A model generated the notes under the pieces. The model ran no database searches. It saw nothing but the letters and a program-made list of their open reading frames with translations, and had not been told where the DNA came from. A DNA stretch of 64,000 nucleotides, from the NCBI GenBank assembly GCA_035998445.1, contig DASYHQ010000061.1, forward strand, positions 62,001 to 126,000, given 5' to 3'. This document shows positions 1 to 7,661 of this stretch, piece by piece. The translations under genes were made by a program, and so were the position numbers. The DNA comes from Tepidisphaeraceae bacterium. GTDB lineage: Bacteria; Planctomycetota; Phycisphaerae; Tepidisphaerales; Tepidisphaeraceae. Each line of letters begins with the position of its first letter. The stretch's first letter is position 1.

Positions 1-672
1 CAGCGTCCACGCCATCCAGCGGGGCAACAGGCGATAGGCGCGGGTCGGGATCACGTAAGCCGTGCGCCGTTGGCGCACTTCCAAGCCCAGTCCTTCAATG
101 CCGCGGGACAACTCGGCGGGGTTGGCGAAATGCAGGCGCGTCGCGCCGTCCTTCTGCCGACCTGGGCTCGCCAGCGATGCCGCCCGGCGCAGCGAGAGCG
201 GGTTGAGCGTGTCGAACACGATGCGCCCGCCCGGCCGCAACAACGGCGCGATACCGCGGATGATTGTCAGCGGGTCGGCATAGTGGAACATCAACCGTGA
301 GATCAGCACCACGTCGAACGATTCATCCGGGAACGGCGGGTTGAAGATGTCGGCCCGCAGGACGCGGCCCGGGGCCTTGCGCACGGCCTCGTCCAGCATC
401 GTCGGGCTGTAGTCGGCCGAGACGACGTCGAAGTCCAGTTCCTTTTGCAACTCGGTGAACCGCCCGGACCCGCACGGGATGTCGAGCGACCGCCCCGGCC
501 CCTTGCCCAGCAGCGAGCGCACGATCTCCTCGTCGCGCTGCAGGGCATACCAGCCCATCTCCTGGATGTACGTGTTGATCTTGCCACGCGTCGCCCAGGC
601 GTGGCGCTTTCGCTGGGCAGCTTCGTCGTCATCGGTGGCGGCGGGGGCATTGGCGCCTGAATCGGTCGTCAC
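1..672 (-). CDS. Class I SAM-dependent methyltransferase (3' end cut by window)
   Basis: Reading the minus strand from a GTG at 672 gives an open frame of 224 codons to the window edge. It carries the SAM-binding motif I LDIPCGSGRF, the acidic loop SADYSP, and motif-IV/post-I text such as DVVLISRLMFHY and LLRPGGRIVFDTLNPLS, as expected for a class I (Rossmann-type) methyltransferase. The GTG overlaps the stop of the upstream glycosyltransferase by 4 bases (GTGA), indicating translational coupling and one operon. The partner genes suggest that it methylates a glycan or lipid-linked sugar, but the substrate is inference. The C-terminus lies outside the window. Confidence 0.85.
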   Translation of the reverse strand, partial: MTTDSGANAPAATDDDEAAQRKRHAWATRGKINTYIQEMGWYALQRDEEIVRSLLGKGPGRSLDIPCGSGRFTELQKELDFDVVSADYSPTMLDEAVRKAPGRVLRADIFNPPFPDESFDVVLISRLMFHYADPLTIIRGIAPLLRPGGRIVFDTLNPLSLRRAASLASPGRQKDGATRLHFANPAELSRGIEGLGLEVRQRRTAYVIPTRAYRLLPRWMAWTL

Positions 673-1874
673 TGCGCGGCTCCTTCCGTGGCAGTAGAGG
701 CGGGTGGCCTGACGCCCGGCGCCAGCATCGCCAGCACGCGGTCGCAGAAGACGTTGACCGCCAGTTCGCGCTCGAAAATGTCGCGGCAGACGCGGCCGCT
801 CTCGTGGCGTTTCGACCCATCTGCCAGCATCTGCCGGATCGCCACCGCCAACGCCGGCGCGTCGCCCGGTGGGGCGAGCAGGCCGGTGATGTTCGGGCGA
901 ATCAATTCGCCCATGCCGCCGACGTCGGTCGTCACCACCGGCGTGCTGGCGGCGAAGCTCTCGAGCATCACCTGGGGCAAATGATAAATACTCGGGCTGA
1001 CGTACGGAAGCACCGTCACGTCGCACGCGGCCAAGAAGACCAGCGGGTCAACCACGCCCAACTCGCGCGCCCGGCCACTGGCGATCAGCGCCTTGCGCTT
1101 CGCATCATGGTCAGCCGACAGTTTGCCCTTGCCGCTGTAGGCCAAACCGAGCACCGCGCCGGTATCAGCCAGATGATCGGCGGCATCCACCAGCACGCCC
1201 ACGCCCTTGGCGGGGCTATAGTGCCCCAAGTAACCGTAGACGGGCTTATCGTCCCACCCCAGTTCACGGCGGGCCTCCTCGCGGGTGGGCACTGCCCGAC
1301 TGGAGGTGAACCCCGCGCCCGGCAGCACGGTAATGTTCGACGCCCCCAGCGAGCGAATCTGCTTGGCCTGATACTCCGTGGCCGCGGCGAACCGCCGGTC
1401 GCGCCACGACTGCGGACGCGCCAGCAGCCGGCTCTTGCCGATGCCGTGCTTAATCGCCTGCCTGGTCAGCCCCGCACGCCGCAGATCCGCGGGCGTCGCC
1501 AGTGGCGTTAGAAAATACGTGAGCGTCGCCGCCGGTTTCGCAGACCAGCGGGCGGTGAAGCCCATCACCGGGTTGCTCTCGACCAGCAGCACCGCGTCGG
1601 CATCCTTTGATGCGGCCTTCAACGCCTTGCGATAGTTGAAGATGCCCTTCAGCCCGCTGTCGTAGAACAGGCTGACCACCGGCGAACCGACGAGCGGCTT
1701 GCCCGTGGGTGTCAGCACGTGAACGTCCCATCCGCGGCGCAGCATCTCGGCAGCGATGCCACGGATGAACGTCCCCACGCCCTCCAGCGTCACCGTGCGC
1801 GGGAAGAATGCAGCCACGAGCATGCGCGGCCGACCACCGGCGGTGGGGCGGGGTTCAACATCGGCTTGGCTCAC
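669..1874 (-). CDS. Glycosyltransferase family 4
   Basis: This 401-residue frame starts at a GTG that overlaps the stop of the preceding gene by 4 bases. It has the GT4 layout: an N-terminal acceptor domain (MLVAAFFPRTVTLEGVGTFI near residue 18) and a C-terminal donor domain with YLGHYSPAKGV and the EX7E-like segment MLESFAASTPVVTTDVGG. GT-B retaining enzymes of this family transfer sugars from nucleotide donors. With the GT2 gene upstream and the methyltransferase downstream it probably acts in cell-surface glycan or lipid glycosylation. A longer frame upstream is open but overlaps the GT2 gene, so the coupled GTG start is preferred. Confidence 0.88.
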   Translation of the reverse strand: MSQADVEPRPTAGGRPRMLVAAFFPRTVTLEGVGTFIRGIAAEMLRRGWDVHVLTPTGKPLVGSPVVSLFYDSGLKGIFNYRKALKAASKDADAVLLVESNPVMGFTARWSAKPAATLTYFLTPLATPADLRRAGLTRQAIKHGIGKSRLLARPQSWRDRRFAAATEYQAKQIRSLGASNITVLPGAGFTSSRAVPTREEARRELGWDDKPVYGYLGHYSPAKGVGVLVDAADHLADTGAVLGLAYSGKGKLSADHDAKRKALIASGRARELGVVDPLVFLAACDVTVLPYVSPSIYHLPQVMLESFAASTPVVTTDVGGMGELIRPNITGLLAPPGDAPALAVAIRQMLADGSKRHESGRVCRDIFERELAVNVFCDRVLAMLAPGVRPPASTATEGAAQ

Positions 1875-2959
1875 AGCGCGGGCTCCTTGGCGACAACGGC
1901 GACAGAAGAGGCGAGGGCGGGCGCCGCCATTTGAGGCGACGTCAGCACCGCGGGATCGGTCGGCCCGTCCGACAGCGCCGGCATCGCCGACTGCACCGGC
2001 GGCTTGCTGCCAGCGCTGCCGGCCCGCAGCTGGTACAGCATCTCTTCGAGATAAATGCGGTGCCGGTCGAGCATGTCGCCGATCAGCCCCATGTAAAACA
2101 TCATCAGCCCCAGCACCGCCAGCCCCGCACCCGTAAAGCCCGCCCACTTGTGCGGCGAGAACGCGCCCGTCGCCAAGTAGTGCCCGAAGAAGAAAATCTC
2201 CAGCACGATCGCCGGGATGATGAGCGCCGCAGCGATCTTCCCGAAGAACTTTAAGGGCCGATAGTCGCGATAGCACCGGAAGATAATGCCGCTGGTCTTC
2301 GTCGCGTACTGCCACAGGTTGCTCGCCACGCGGCTCTTGCCGAACTCGCGCTCGCCGCGCACCGGGATGGGCACCTCGGCGATCTTCAGCCCCTTAAACG
2401 CTAGGTTCAGGAAGACTTCCTGCGTGTACGTGAACTTGCCCAGCAAGTTCAAGCTCAGCATTGCCCGCCGGCTGTAGCATCGCATGCCGCATGACACGTC
2501 GTAATACGTGCCATCGGTCAGCCGCGACACCAGCCGGCTCATCATGCGGTTGCCCCAGAGCTTGATGCCCGGCATCACCGGGACGAGGGCCGGGTCCTTA
2601 AACCGCGACGCCGTCGCGAACTCCGCCTGCCCACTGACGACCGGCGCGATGAGCGTCGGAATGTCCGCCGGATTAAACTGTCCGTCGGAATCAATCGTCA
2701 CCAGTAGATCCGCCCCCTGGCTAATCGCCCACGCCAGCGACGTATGAAACGCCGCCCCCACCCCGCGCGGCGTCGCATGGCTGACCACCGTCGCCCCCGC
2801 CGCCACCGACAGCGCCGCCGTCGAATCGGTGCTGCCATCGTTCACGACCAGCACGCGAATCTCCCCGACGCCCGGAATGCTGCGCGGAATCCCCCCGATC
2901 ACCGTGGCGATCGTCTTCTCTTCGTTCAGGGCGGGCATGGAGACGACTAATTTCATCAT
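1871..2959 (-). CDS. Glycosyltransferase family 2, DPM1/GtrB-like with C-terminal membrane helices
   Basis: The protein starts MMKLVVSMPALNEEKTIATV, the classic GT2 nucleotide-sugar entry, followed by VVNDGSTDST and the metal-binding region TIDSDGQFNP. From about residue 240 there are two hydrophobic stretches (IAAALIIPAIVLEIFFFG and GAGLAVLGLMMFYMGLIG) followed by a charged tail. This is the layout of polyprenyl-phosphate glycosyltransferases such as DPM1, GtrB or ArnC, which load a sugar on an undecaprenyl carrier at the inner face of the membrane. It is the first gene of the GT2-GT4-methyltransferase operon in this window. The start is at the MM pair, since upstream residues look non-coding. 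Confidence 0.88.
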   Translation of the reverse strand: MMKLVVSMPALNEEKTIATVIGGIPRSIPGVGEIRVLVVNDGSTDSTAALSVAAGATVVSHATPRGVGAAFHTSLAWAISQGADLLVTIDSDGQFNPADIPTLIAPVVSGQAEFATASRFKDPALVPVMPGIKLWGNRMMSRLVSRLTDGTYYDVSCGMRCYSRRAMLSLNLLGKFTYTQEVFLNLAFKGLKIAEVPIPVRGEREFGKSRVASNLWQYATKTSGIIFRCYRDYRPLKFFGKIAAALIIPAIVLEIFFFGHYLATGAFSPHKWAGFTGAGLAVLGLMMFYMGLIGDMLDRHRIYLEEMLYQLRAGSAGSKPPVQSAMPALSDGPTDPAVLTSPQMAAPALASSVAVVAKEPAL

Positions 2960-3019
2960 GTTCGCATCGCTTCGCTTAAGCCCCCGAAGGTACCGGCGAC
3001 CCCGACGCGACACAATCCG

Positions 3020-3049
3020 TTGCCCCACCGATTGCACGATCGCTATAAT
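3020..3049 (+). promoter_or_regulatory. Probable sigma70-type promoter of the toxin-antitoxin pair
   Basis: TTGCCC at 3020-3025 and a perfect TATAAT at 3044-3049 are separated by 18 bases. A start about 7 bases after the -10 box would fall at 3056, on the second ATG of the antitoxin, so the message may be leaderless. Confidence 0.55.
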
Positions 3050-3052
3050 TCG

Positions 3053-3286
3053 ATGATGAGCACCGCCACCCTGCGCAAAGAGCTGAAGGCGATGGTCGAC
3101 GAGCTGTCGACGCCGCAGCTGCGCGTCGCCTCCGAGTTCCTGGCGTTCGTCCGCAGCCGCGACCTCGACCCCGCCACGCTCGAACTGCTCGCGATGGAGG
3201 GCTTCGAATCGTCCTACGCCCGCGGCGTCAAGGACATCAAGGCCGGCCGCACCACGCCCTGGCGCAAGGTCCGGTCCGATGTATAA
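3053..3286 (+). CDS. Putative antitoxin of a RelBE/ParDE-like pair
   Basis: This small acidic and helical protein (77 residues from MMSTATLRKELKAMVDELST) lies directly upstream of a RelE-fold toxin and overlaps its start by 8 bases (ATGTATAA), the usual antitoxin-first arrangement. It should neutralise the toxin and autoregulate the promoter at 3020-3049. The C-terminal RGVKDIKAGRTTPW segment resembles the toxin-wrapping tails of such antitoxins. No classical DNA-binding motif is obvious, so the antitoxin class is not assigned. Confidence 0.7.
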   Translation: MMSTATLRKELKAMVDELSTPQLRVASEFLAFVRSRDLDPATLELLAMEGFESSYARGVKDIKAGRTTPWRKVRSDV

Positions 3287-3539
3287 CGTCGAGCTGTCCC
3301 GCGAGGCCCAGCGGTTCTACGATCGCTGCGATCCGGCCACCGCCCGCAAGCTCGCCCGCTGCTTCCAATCGCTCGAGAAGAACCCGCGCCAGGGCAACAA
3401 CGTCAAGCCGCTTAAGGGCCCGCTCGCCGGCTCCCTCCGCTACCGCCTCGGCGACCTCCGCGTCGTCTACACGATCAACGACCGCACCGTCACCGTCTTC
3501 GTCATCACCATCGCCCGCCGCGGCGACGTGTATGAGTGA
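3279..3539 (+). CDS. RelE/ParE-fold toxin (mRNA interferase-like)
   Basis: This 86-residue basic protein begins MYNVELSREAQRFYDRCD and contains LEKNPRQGNNVKPLKGPLAG, YRLGDLRVVYTIND and VFVITIARRGDVYE. These are the hallmarks of the RelE/ParE superfamily: helical N-terminus, K-L-x-G...R-x-G-x-x-R-V-x-Y core and a C-terminal I-x-x-R-x-x-x-Y. RelE toxins cleave mRNA in the ribosomal A site. The R..Y..R residues of the core are present, so it could be active. ParE-type gyrase poisoning cannot be ruled out from sequence. Confidence 0.85.
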   Translation: MYNVELSREAQRFYDRCDPATARKLARCFQSLEKNPRQGNNVKPLKGPLAGSLRYRLGDLRVVYTINDRTVTVFVITIARRGDVYE

Positions 3540-3546
3540 TCGCTCG

Positions 3547-4242
3547 TTAGGTCGCACCGGTGAGAGGGCGGCGGAGTTGATCGGCGATCCGTTGCGCAAT
3601 TCGCTTGGGTAAATCAGGATCATCCGACGAGAAGCGAAATTGCAGGCGTCTGCCTTTCGATCGGTGAAGGTACAGGTCACCCGCCGTGCGCCACCACGCG
3701 ATATTCCGGGTGATCGGGCGGTACTCGACCTTGACGATGTCGTCTGCGGCAACGGCGCGCTCGCGCATACGCCACATCCCCAGATCCGATACGACGAGCT
3801 GTCGGTCCGACACCGTGATGATCCGTGGCACCCGGCCCCACCGGCGGTACCGCCACCAGTGAAACGCGGCAATCGACCACCAGAACAACATCGCCAAACC
3901 GAGAACGGCGGCCGTTTTTGCCAGTTGCCATCGGATTTCCCCCGGCAACTGAAACGGGGCGGGCCCCAACCACCATATGAACCGGGAAAGCGCAAAGATT
4001 GCCGCACCCTGGCCAAAACCCGCAATCGCTCCACCGACTATCGGAAACACGTACACCCAAGTCGGATCAACCGGAAAGATCACGCGCACGGCACCATCCG
4101 CCTCTTCCATCCGTAGCGTCCGGGGCGGTGGCGGTTGTGGCTCGGCGTAAGGAAGCGTTCGACGGTCGGGCACGCGGGTAGGATACTGGGCCGGTGGCAA
4201 GTGATGTAGGGTTGGCAACGCCCTCCGTCGGTCCCGCATCAT
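3547..4242 (-). CDS. Membrane protein of unknown function with PH-like C-terminal half
   Basis: A 231-residue protein with a proline-rich cytoplasmic N-terminus (about 45 residues), two membrane helices around residues 62-85 (VYVFPIVGGAIAGFGQGAAI) and 108-128 (LAKTAAVLGLAMLFWWSIAA), and a beta-rich tail ending in a helix (KRIAQRIADQLRR). The tail pattern (PRIITVSDRQLVVSD, DDIVKVEYRP, LQFRFSSDDPD) resembles bacterial PH or DUF304-like domains. It converges with the toxin gene (7-base gap) and is followed upstream by another small membrane protein on the same strand. The product at 46769-47314 has a similar two-part layout. No function is assigned. Confidence 0.6.
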   Translation of the reverse strand: MMRDRRRALPTLHHLPPAQYPTRVPDRRTLPYAEPQPPPPRTLRMEEADGAVRVIFPVDPTWVYVFPIVGGAIAGFGQGAAIFALSRFIWWLGPAPFQLPGEIRWQLAKTAAVLGLAMLFWWSIAAFHWWRYRRWGRVPRIITVSDRQLVVSDLGMWRMRERAVAADDIVKVEYRPITRNIAWWRTAGDLYLHRSKGRRLQFRFSSDDPDLPKRIAQRIADQLRRPLTGAT

Positions 4243-4296
4243 GGTTCTGGAACGCGGTGGGCTTCATCGGGTGATGAGGCCGCCCGTCGGCAGTCA

Positions 4297-4731
4297 TCAC
4301 TGACTCCTCTCCACTTCGAGTCGATCCACCCGGCCGTCCGGCGTGAAGTGCACGATCAGATTGTCGCGGCTACCTTCCGAACTCCACAACGGTGCGCTAC
4401 CGAGATCATACCGCAACCCCGGAGCATGTTGTCCGTACGCTTCGGCCGAGTCCCCGCCCAGGCGGTCGATCACGGTGGACCGATCCCACCGCTCAGCAAT
4501 CGCGACCTCTCGAAGGTCGGCGAGCATACGCTGGCGACGCGAATCCATCCCGCGGGACGCCTTCCACTCTTGAGAGTCGAAAGGAATCTCCCGCGGTGCG
4601 GTCCACTGGTACCACGCCACGATCAAGACGCAGGCTATGCCGAAACCGACGACCAGCCGGATCGACGTTCGTAGTCTGTGAGTAGATCGCAGTTCGTCAC
4701 GGTCATTGAATTGCGATCTCGTTCGTACCAT
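4297..4731 (-). CDS. Small anchored protein of unknown function
   Basis: This 144-residue product has one membrane helix at about residues 26-42 (LVVGFGIACVLIVAWYQW) after a basic N-terminus, then a soluble domain containing VIDRLGGDSAEAYGQHAPGL and ending NLIVHFTPDGRVDRLEVER. The alternation of a helix with a short beta hairpin resembles SmpA/BamE-like folds, but the match is too weak for a call. It probably belongs with the membrane gene at 3547-4242, 54 bases downstream. Confidence 0.55.
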   Translation of the reverse strand: MVRTRSQFNDRDELRSTHRLRTSIRLVVGFGIACVLIVAWYQWTAPREIPFDSQEWKASRGMDSRRQRMLADLREVAIAERWDRSTVIDRLGGDSAEAYGQHAPGLRYDLGSAPLWSSEGSRDNLIVHFTPDGRVDRLEVERSQ

Positions 4732-4778
4732 CGCTTCTCACTCGAAAGAGTTAACACACGCGGTGGGCGGTGCCGACC

Positions 4779-5279
4779 CTACGGCTCTGAACTCTGTGTG
4801 GTCGCCGGTGATGTGGTTAGTATTTGCCACTGATGGGTGCCGATCCACATTCGTGATCTTCCCGACTGCCCCTTCCACGTGATGACCTCGTCCGACTTAT
4901 ATCGATCTGGCCAAACGCTCAGTTGCCGGCCGTCATTGAAATGCCAGTTAATGATGCCAGTGCCTGACAACGGGTGCATCTGACCCGGCCCCAACTCTTC
5001 TACGATCGCACCTAATGTCACTCCGTCAGTAATGCGATCCAGTTTCGCCGCATCCAGAAGATGTGGCTGCGCGGCGGACCTTCGATAACTTCGAAACGCG
5101 GGCTTTGTCGATGGTTCCTCGGCCTGCGACATTGCCGCGGCAGCGTTGGCAGGTTGGGTGGCTGGTCGTGGCGCGGCAGACTGTGTTGTCGGCAACTCCG
5201 CGCCGCGGGCCTTGGTCAGACCGAAGATGCCGGTCAAGAGCAGTAGCGTGACGGTTGTGGAATGTAGAGTGGTGAACAT
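4779..5279 (-). CDS. Secreted protein of unknown function
   Basis: The start MFTTLHSTTVTLLLLTGIFG has an AGGAGA ribosome-binding site 6 bases upstream and encodes a signal peptide probably cut after ARG-AELP. The mature 140-residue protein has a Thr/Pro/Ala-rich linker and a compact C-terminal domain containing DGVTLGAIVEELGPGQM, GIINWHFNDGRQLSVWP and RMWIGTHQWQ. The DGVTLGAIVEELG segment recalls BamE/SmpA-type periplasmic repeats, as in the gene at 4297-4731. The two may be related, which is inference. A longer upstream frame is open but runs into repeats. Confidence 0.55.
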   Translation of the reverse strand: MFTTLHSTTVTLLLLTGIFGLTKARGAELPTTQSAAPRPATQPANAAAAMSQAEEPSTKPAFRSYRRSAAQPHLLDAAKLDRITDGVTLGAIVEELGPGQMHPLSGTGIINWHFNDGRQLSVWPDRYKSDEVITWKGQSGRSRMWIGTHQWQILTTSPATTQSSEP

Positions 5280-5419
5280 GTTGACGTCTCCTGCGACGAG
5301 ATTGGCAGGTGGCACGGGCCCGTCCGCCAACCCGTGTTTCACGTTCATCCCCGCGTGGTCGTTGGTCGGATTGTACGTGACGGCCGGCGGGGAGCCAACG
5401 ATGGGCGTGCGGCGCGGCG

Positions 5420-5490
5420 CGTACCACGGGCGGCTCGCCCGTGTCTTTTGAGTCGGGGCCGAAGACATGGGCGGGCCGCCCATGGTACGG
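5420..5490. repeat. Palindromic repeat, CACGGGCG family (F5)
   Basis: Left arm GTACCACGGGCGGCTCGCCC pairs with the right arm ending GGGCGGGCCGCCCATGGTAC. Each arm is itself a short palindrome. Related copies are at 5544-5620, 42513-42590 and 49685-49749. Confidence 0.75.
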
Positions 5491-5500
5491 GGCGGCTGGC

Positions 5501-5537
5501 TCCCTCTCCCGCATGCGACGGGGGAGGGTTGGGGAGG
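5501..5537. repeat. Degenerate CTCTCCCGG-family (F6) hairpin
   Basis: CTCCCTCTCCCGCATGCGAC followed by GGGGGAGGG is a short, worn copy of the hairpin found complete at 19170, 30198 and 51810. It lies between two F5 palindromes. Confidence 0.5.
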
Positions 5538-5543
5538 GGGCGG

Positions 5544-5620
5544 GTGGCACGGTTTGGTACGCCAAGCCGTGTCTTCGGTGGGCAGGGGAAGACACGGCAC
5601 GGGGTACCGTACCGTGGCAC
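5544..5620. repeat. Palindromic repeat, F5-like variant
   Basis: GTGGCACGGTTTGGTACGCC at the left pairs with GGTACCGTACCGTGGCAC at the right around a core with GCCGTGTCTTC and GAAGACACGGC. It lies immediately upstream of the first 21-bp array. Confidence 0.65.
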
Positions 5621-5627
5621 CCGACGA

Positions 5628-5858
5628 GTGGCAGGGTTGCGAAGTCATCGCGCAGATCAGCGAAGTCATCCTACACATCAGTCGGGTGGCCTTGCAGATG
5701 AGCCAGGCGACTTTGCAGATCAGTCGGGTCGCCTCGCAGGTCAGTCGGATGACCTTGCAGATGTGCGAAGTGACTTTGCAGATGTGCGAAGTGACTTTGC
5801 AGATGAGTTAAGTGATCTTGCAGATCAGTTGGGTGAGCGTGCAAATCTGTCGGATGGC
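5628..5858. repeat. Tandem array A: 11 units of exactly 21 bp
   Basis: Eleven consecutive 21-bp units fill this stretch without a phase slip. The best-preserved units start at 5691, 5712, 5733, 5754, 5775, 5796 and 5817. The constant half reads TTGCAGAT and the variable half alternates between CAGTCGGGT and GTGCGAAGTGAC. Units at 5754 and 5775 differ by one base. There are no spacers between units, so it is not a CRISPR array. Read as protein on the plus strand it gives heptads such as LQMCEVT, but the frame has no credible start and stops at 5811. It sits in an 849-bp gap between divergent genes. Confidence 0.9.
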
Positions 5859-6128
5859 CTTACTGCAGGTCGGCATGCCGTTTGGCATGCACGGCGGGGC
5901 GGGTTTTATCGGGTCGGGCGGGCGGCGCTGGTGGGTAGCGGGCGGGCGGGGCGGTGTTATCGGGTGGGGCGGATGGAAAGCAGAAGGGCGGTCGTGCGAG
6001 GATATTGATTGCAATCGTCGCAAACCGGTTAAGTGGAGGGCGCGTCTGGTCGAAACGAGTGATGCGGCTCACGGTCGGACGGCTTCGTCCGGGGTAGGGG
6101 CCGGGAGACGTCTTGCAGGACGAGGTGG

Positions 6129-6833
6129 ATGATGGGCATTCCGAGAAGCGACGTGTTGCTGGCGCCGTACGTGACGAACTGGCACGCGCGCATCGCGACG
6201 GGGTTCGCGACGTACGGGCTGCGCAGCGAGCAGGCGGCGGCGTTCGCGGCGGTGTACGCGCCTTGGGACGCGGCGTGGACGGCGATGGTCGCGTCGCGCA
6301 GCGCGGGCATTCGGTCGGAATCGGAGACGTCCAATAAGGACAGCGCGAAGGCGCAGATGCTCCCGGTCCTTAGGGAATTGTACGCGATCGTGCAGGCGTC
6401 GCGCACGGTGAGCGACGGCGACAAGCACCTGCTGGGCGTGACGGTGCGATCGTCGGGCCGCGCGCCGCTGGCGGCCCCGGGACCGCTGTCGAACTTCACG
6501 GCAGAGATCAACGGCGATGGCTCGCTGACGATCCGCTGGGCGGCATCTAATCCCGCGGGCGCGCACGGGACGATGTACCAGGTATGGCGTCGCGTGGGCG
6601 CGGTCGGTCCGCTGGTGTATTGCGGCGCGACCGGGTCGAAGTCCTATACGGACGCGGCGGTGCCGGCCGGCGCGGTGGGCGTGATGTACCAGGTGCAGGC
6701 GGTGCGGTCGACGGCGGTGGGGCCTTGGACGCAGTTCAACGTGAACTTCGCCGCGGGCGGCAGCGGGGCGGTGTCGACGGGGCTGACCGTGAGCGCAAGC
6801 GGGTCGGCGACGTCGCCGAAGATGGCGGCGTGA
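6129..6833 (+). CDS. Protein of unknown function with a fibronectin type III-like C-terminal domain
   Basis: A 234-residue protein. The N-terminal half (about 1-115) is helical, with ATYGLRSEQAAAFAAVYAPW and a SDGDKHLLGVTVRS segment. The C-terminal half (about 118-222) reads like an FnIII beta sandwich: GPLSNFTAEINGDGSLTIRW, then GTMYQVWRRVG, GSKSYTDAAVPAG and VMYQVQAVRSTAVGPW. FnIII-like modules mediate binding in surface or secreted proteins, but no signal peptide is visible here, so location is unknown. A tandem start (ATGATG) follows a weak GAGG. It stands alone, flanked by repeat-filled gaps. Confidence 0.6.
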   Translation: MMGIPRSDVLLAPYVTNWHARIATGFATYGLRSEQAAAFAAVYAPWDAAWTAMVASRSAGIRSESETSNKDSAKAQMLPVLRELYAIVQASRTVSDGDKHLLGVTVRSSGRAPLAAPGPLSNFTAEINGDGSLTIRWAASNPAGAHGTMYQVWRRVGAVGPLVYCGATGSKSYTDAAVPAGAVGVMYQVQAVRSTAVGPWTQFNVNFAAGGSGAVSTGLTVSASGSATSPKMAA

Positions 6834-6913
6834 GATGCGCAAGTCTGAAGGATGAAGTCTGAAGTGAAGATTGGGGCGCGGCCTGTGTGGCGCGCCCTTT
6901 CTTCGTTTCGGTT

Positions 6914-7011
6914 CGCGCCAAGATCGCCAAGACGCCGAGGACGCCAAGGGAAGGCGAAGCAAAGCAATTGTTTTCGCTCTTCTTTTCTTTCCTTGGCGTG
7001 CTTGGCGCTAA
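6914..7011. repeat. GCCAAG/CTTGGC inverted repeat (F7)
   Basis: Left arm built of GCGCCAAGATCGCCAAGACG-type 9-mers; right arm CCTTGGCGTGCTTGGCGC. Other copies: 34101-34222, 42782-42897, 44897-45023, 51739-51995 and 58509-58677. Confidence 0.8.
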
Positions 7012-7071
7012 GTCCGATCGTCAACGGGTCCGGACCGGTGGCGCCTGGCCGGGCGATTTCATCCCGTCTTA

Positions 7072-7180
7072 CGCGCTGCTCTGTGTCTGCCTCGGTGCTC
7101 TCTGTGTCCTCTGTGGTTCAAATTCTTCTTCGCGATGCCTTCGTGCCTTTGCGCCTTCGCGTCTCGTCCAGTTTGAGAAG
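7072..7180. repeat. Half copies of two repeat families
   Basis: TGCCTCGGTGCTCTCTGTG-type text (a CTCTGTG-rich half repeat) is followed by TTCGCGATGCCTTCGTGCC and CCTTCGCG, the right-hand side of the CGAAG/CTTCG repeat F2. No gene is visible here. Confidence 0.5.
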
Positions 7181-7188
7181 GAAGAATA

Positions 7189-7353
7189 GAGACAGACAGG
7201 AATGTCCGTCCCACCCAATGCAAAGACAGAAGAGACACAGGCAAGAATGCCTGTGCCACAGAAGAGAGGCAGACAGGGGGAGAGACAGACAAGAATGTCC
7301 GTCCCACAGAAGACAGGGGGGAGAGACAGGCAAGAATGCCTGTCCTACAGAAG
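7189..7353. repeat. CAGGCAGGAATGCCTG-family palindromes (F1), four units
   Basis: Four successive units share the pattern GAGACAnnCAnGAATGnCnG followed by a CACAGAAG-like end. Each contains a small palindrome such as CAGGCAAGAATGCCTG. The family recurs in this window, often as converging clusters around F2 or F7 cores. Confidence 0.85.
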
Positions 7354-7389
7354 AAGGTCCGTGAGCGGGATGAATGCCACCCTACAACA

Positions 7390-7581
7390 TTAAGGGTTGC
7401 GGTTGTAGCGAAGTAGAAGCGCGAAGTTCACCAAGCCGACAATGCAGGCGGCGGTGGAGAGGATTCGCCCTTGCAAAGTAGACGAGGGGCCCGGCGATAC
7501 CCATGACCATATGACCATCAGCGGGAATACGACCACGCAAAACAGGTACACGTAGACCATTGACTTACGGTACAGGCCCAT
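7390..7581 (-). CDS. Possible small two-helix membrane protein
   Basis: A 63-residue frame encodes two hydrophobic stretches (VYVYLFCVVVFPLMVIWSW and ILSTAACIVGLVNFALLLRY) with a short polar linker and a basic C-terminus. It ends 37 bases from the F1 repeat and starts 80 bases downstream of trpE on the same strand. A GGGGTAGGGGT stretch precedes the ATG. Composition fits a real small membrane protein, but nothing else supports it. Confidence 0.4.
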   Translation of the reverse strand: MGLYRKSMVYVYLFCVVVFPLMVIWSWVSPGPSSTLQGRILSTAACIVGLVNFALLLRYNRNP

Positions 7582-7661
7582 ACCCCTACCCCTTCTTCTT
7601 GTATCCCGGCTTGCTGCGGGGTGATGCGCTTCACGTCCTCATCACTGATTTAAAACATGCT

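Noticed and set aside
5640-5811. A coiled-coil protein encoded by array A
   Set aside because: Heptads are visible but follow automatically from a 21-bp period; no start context supports translation.
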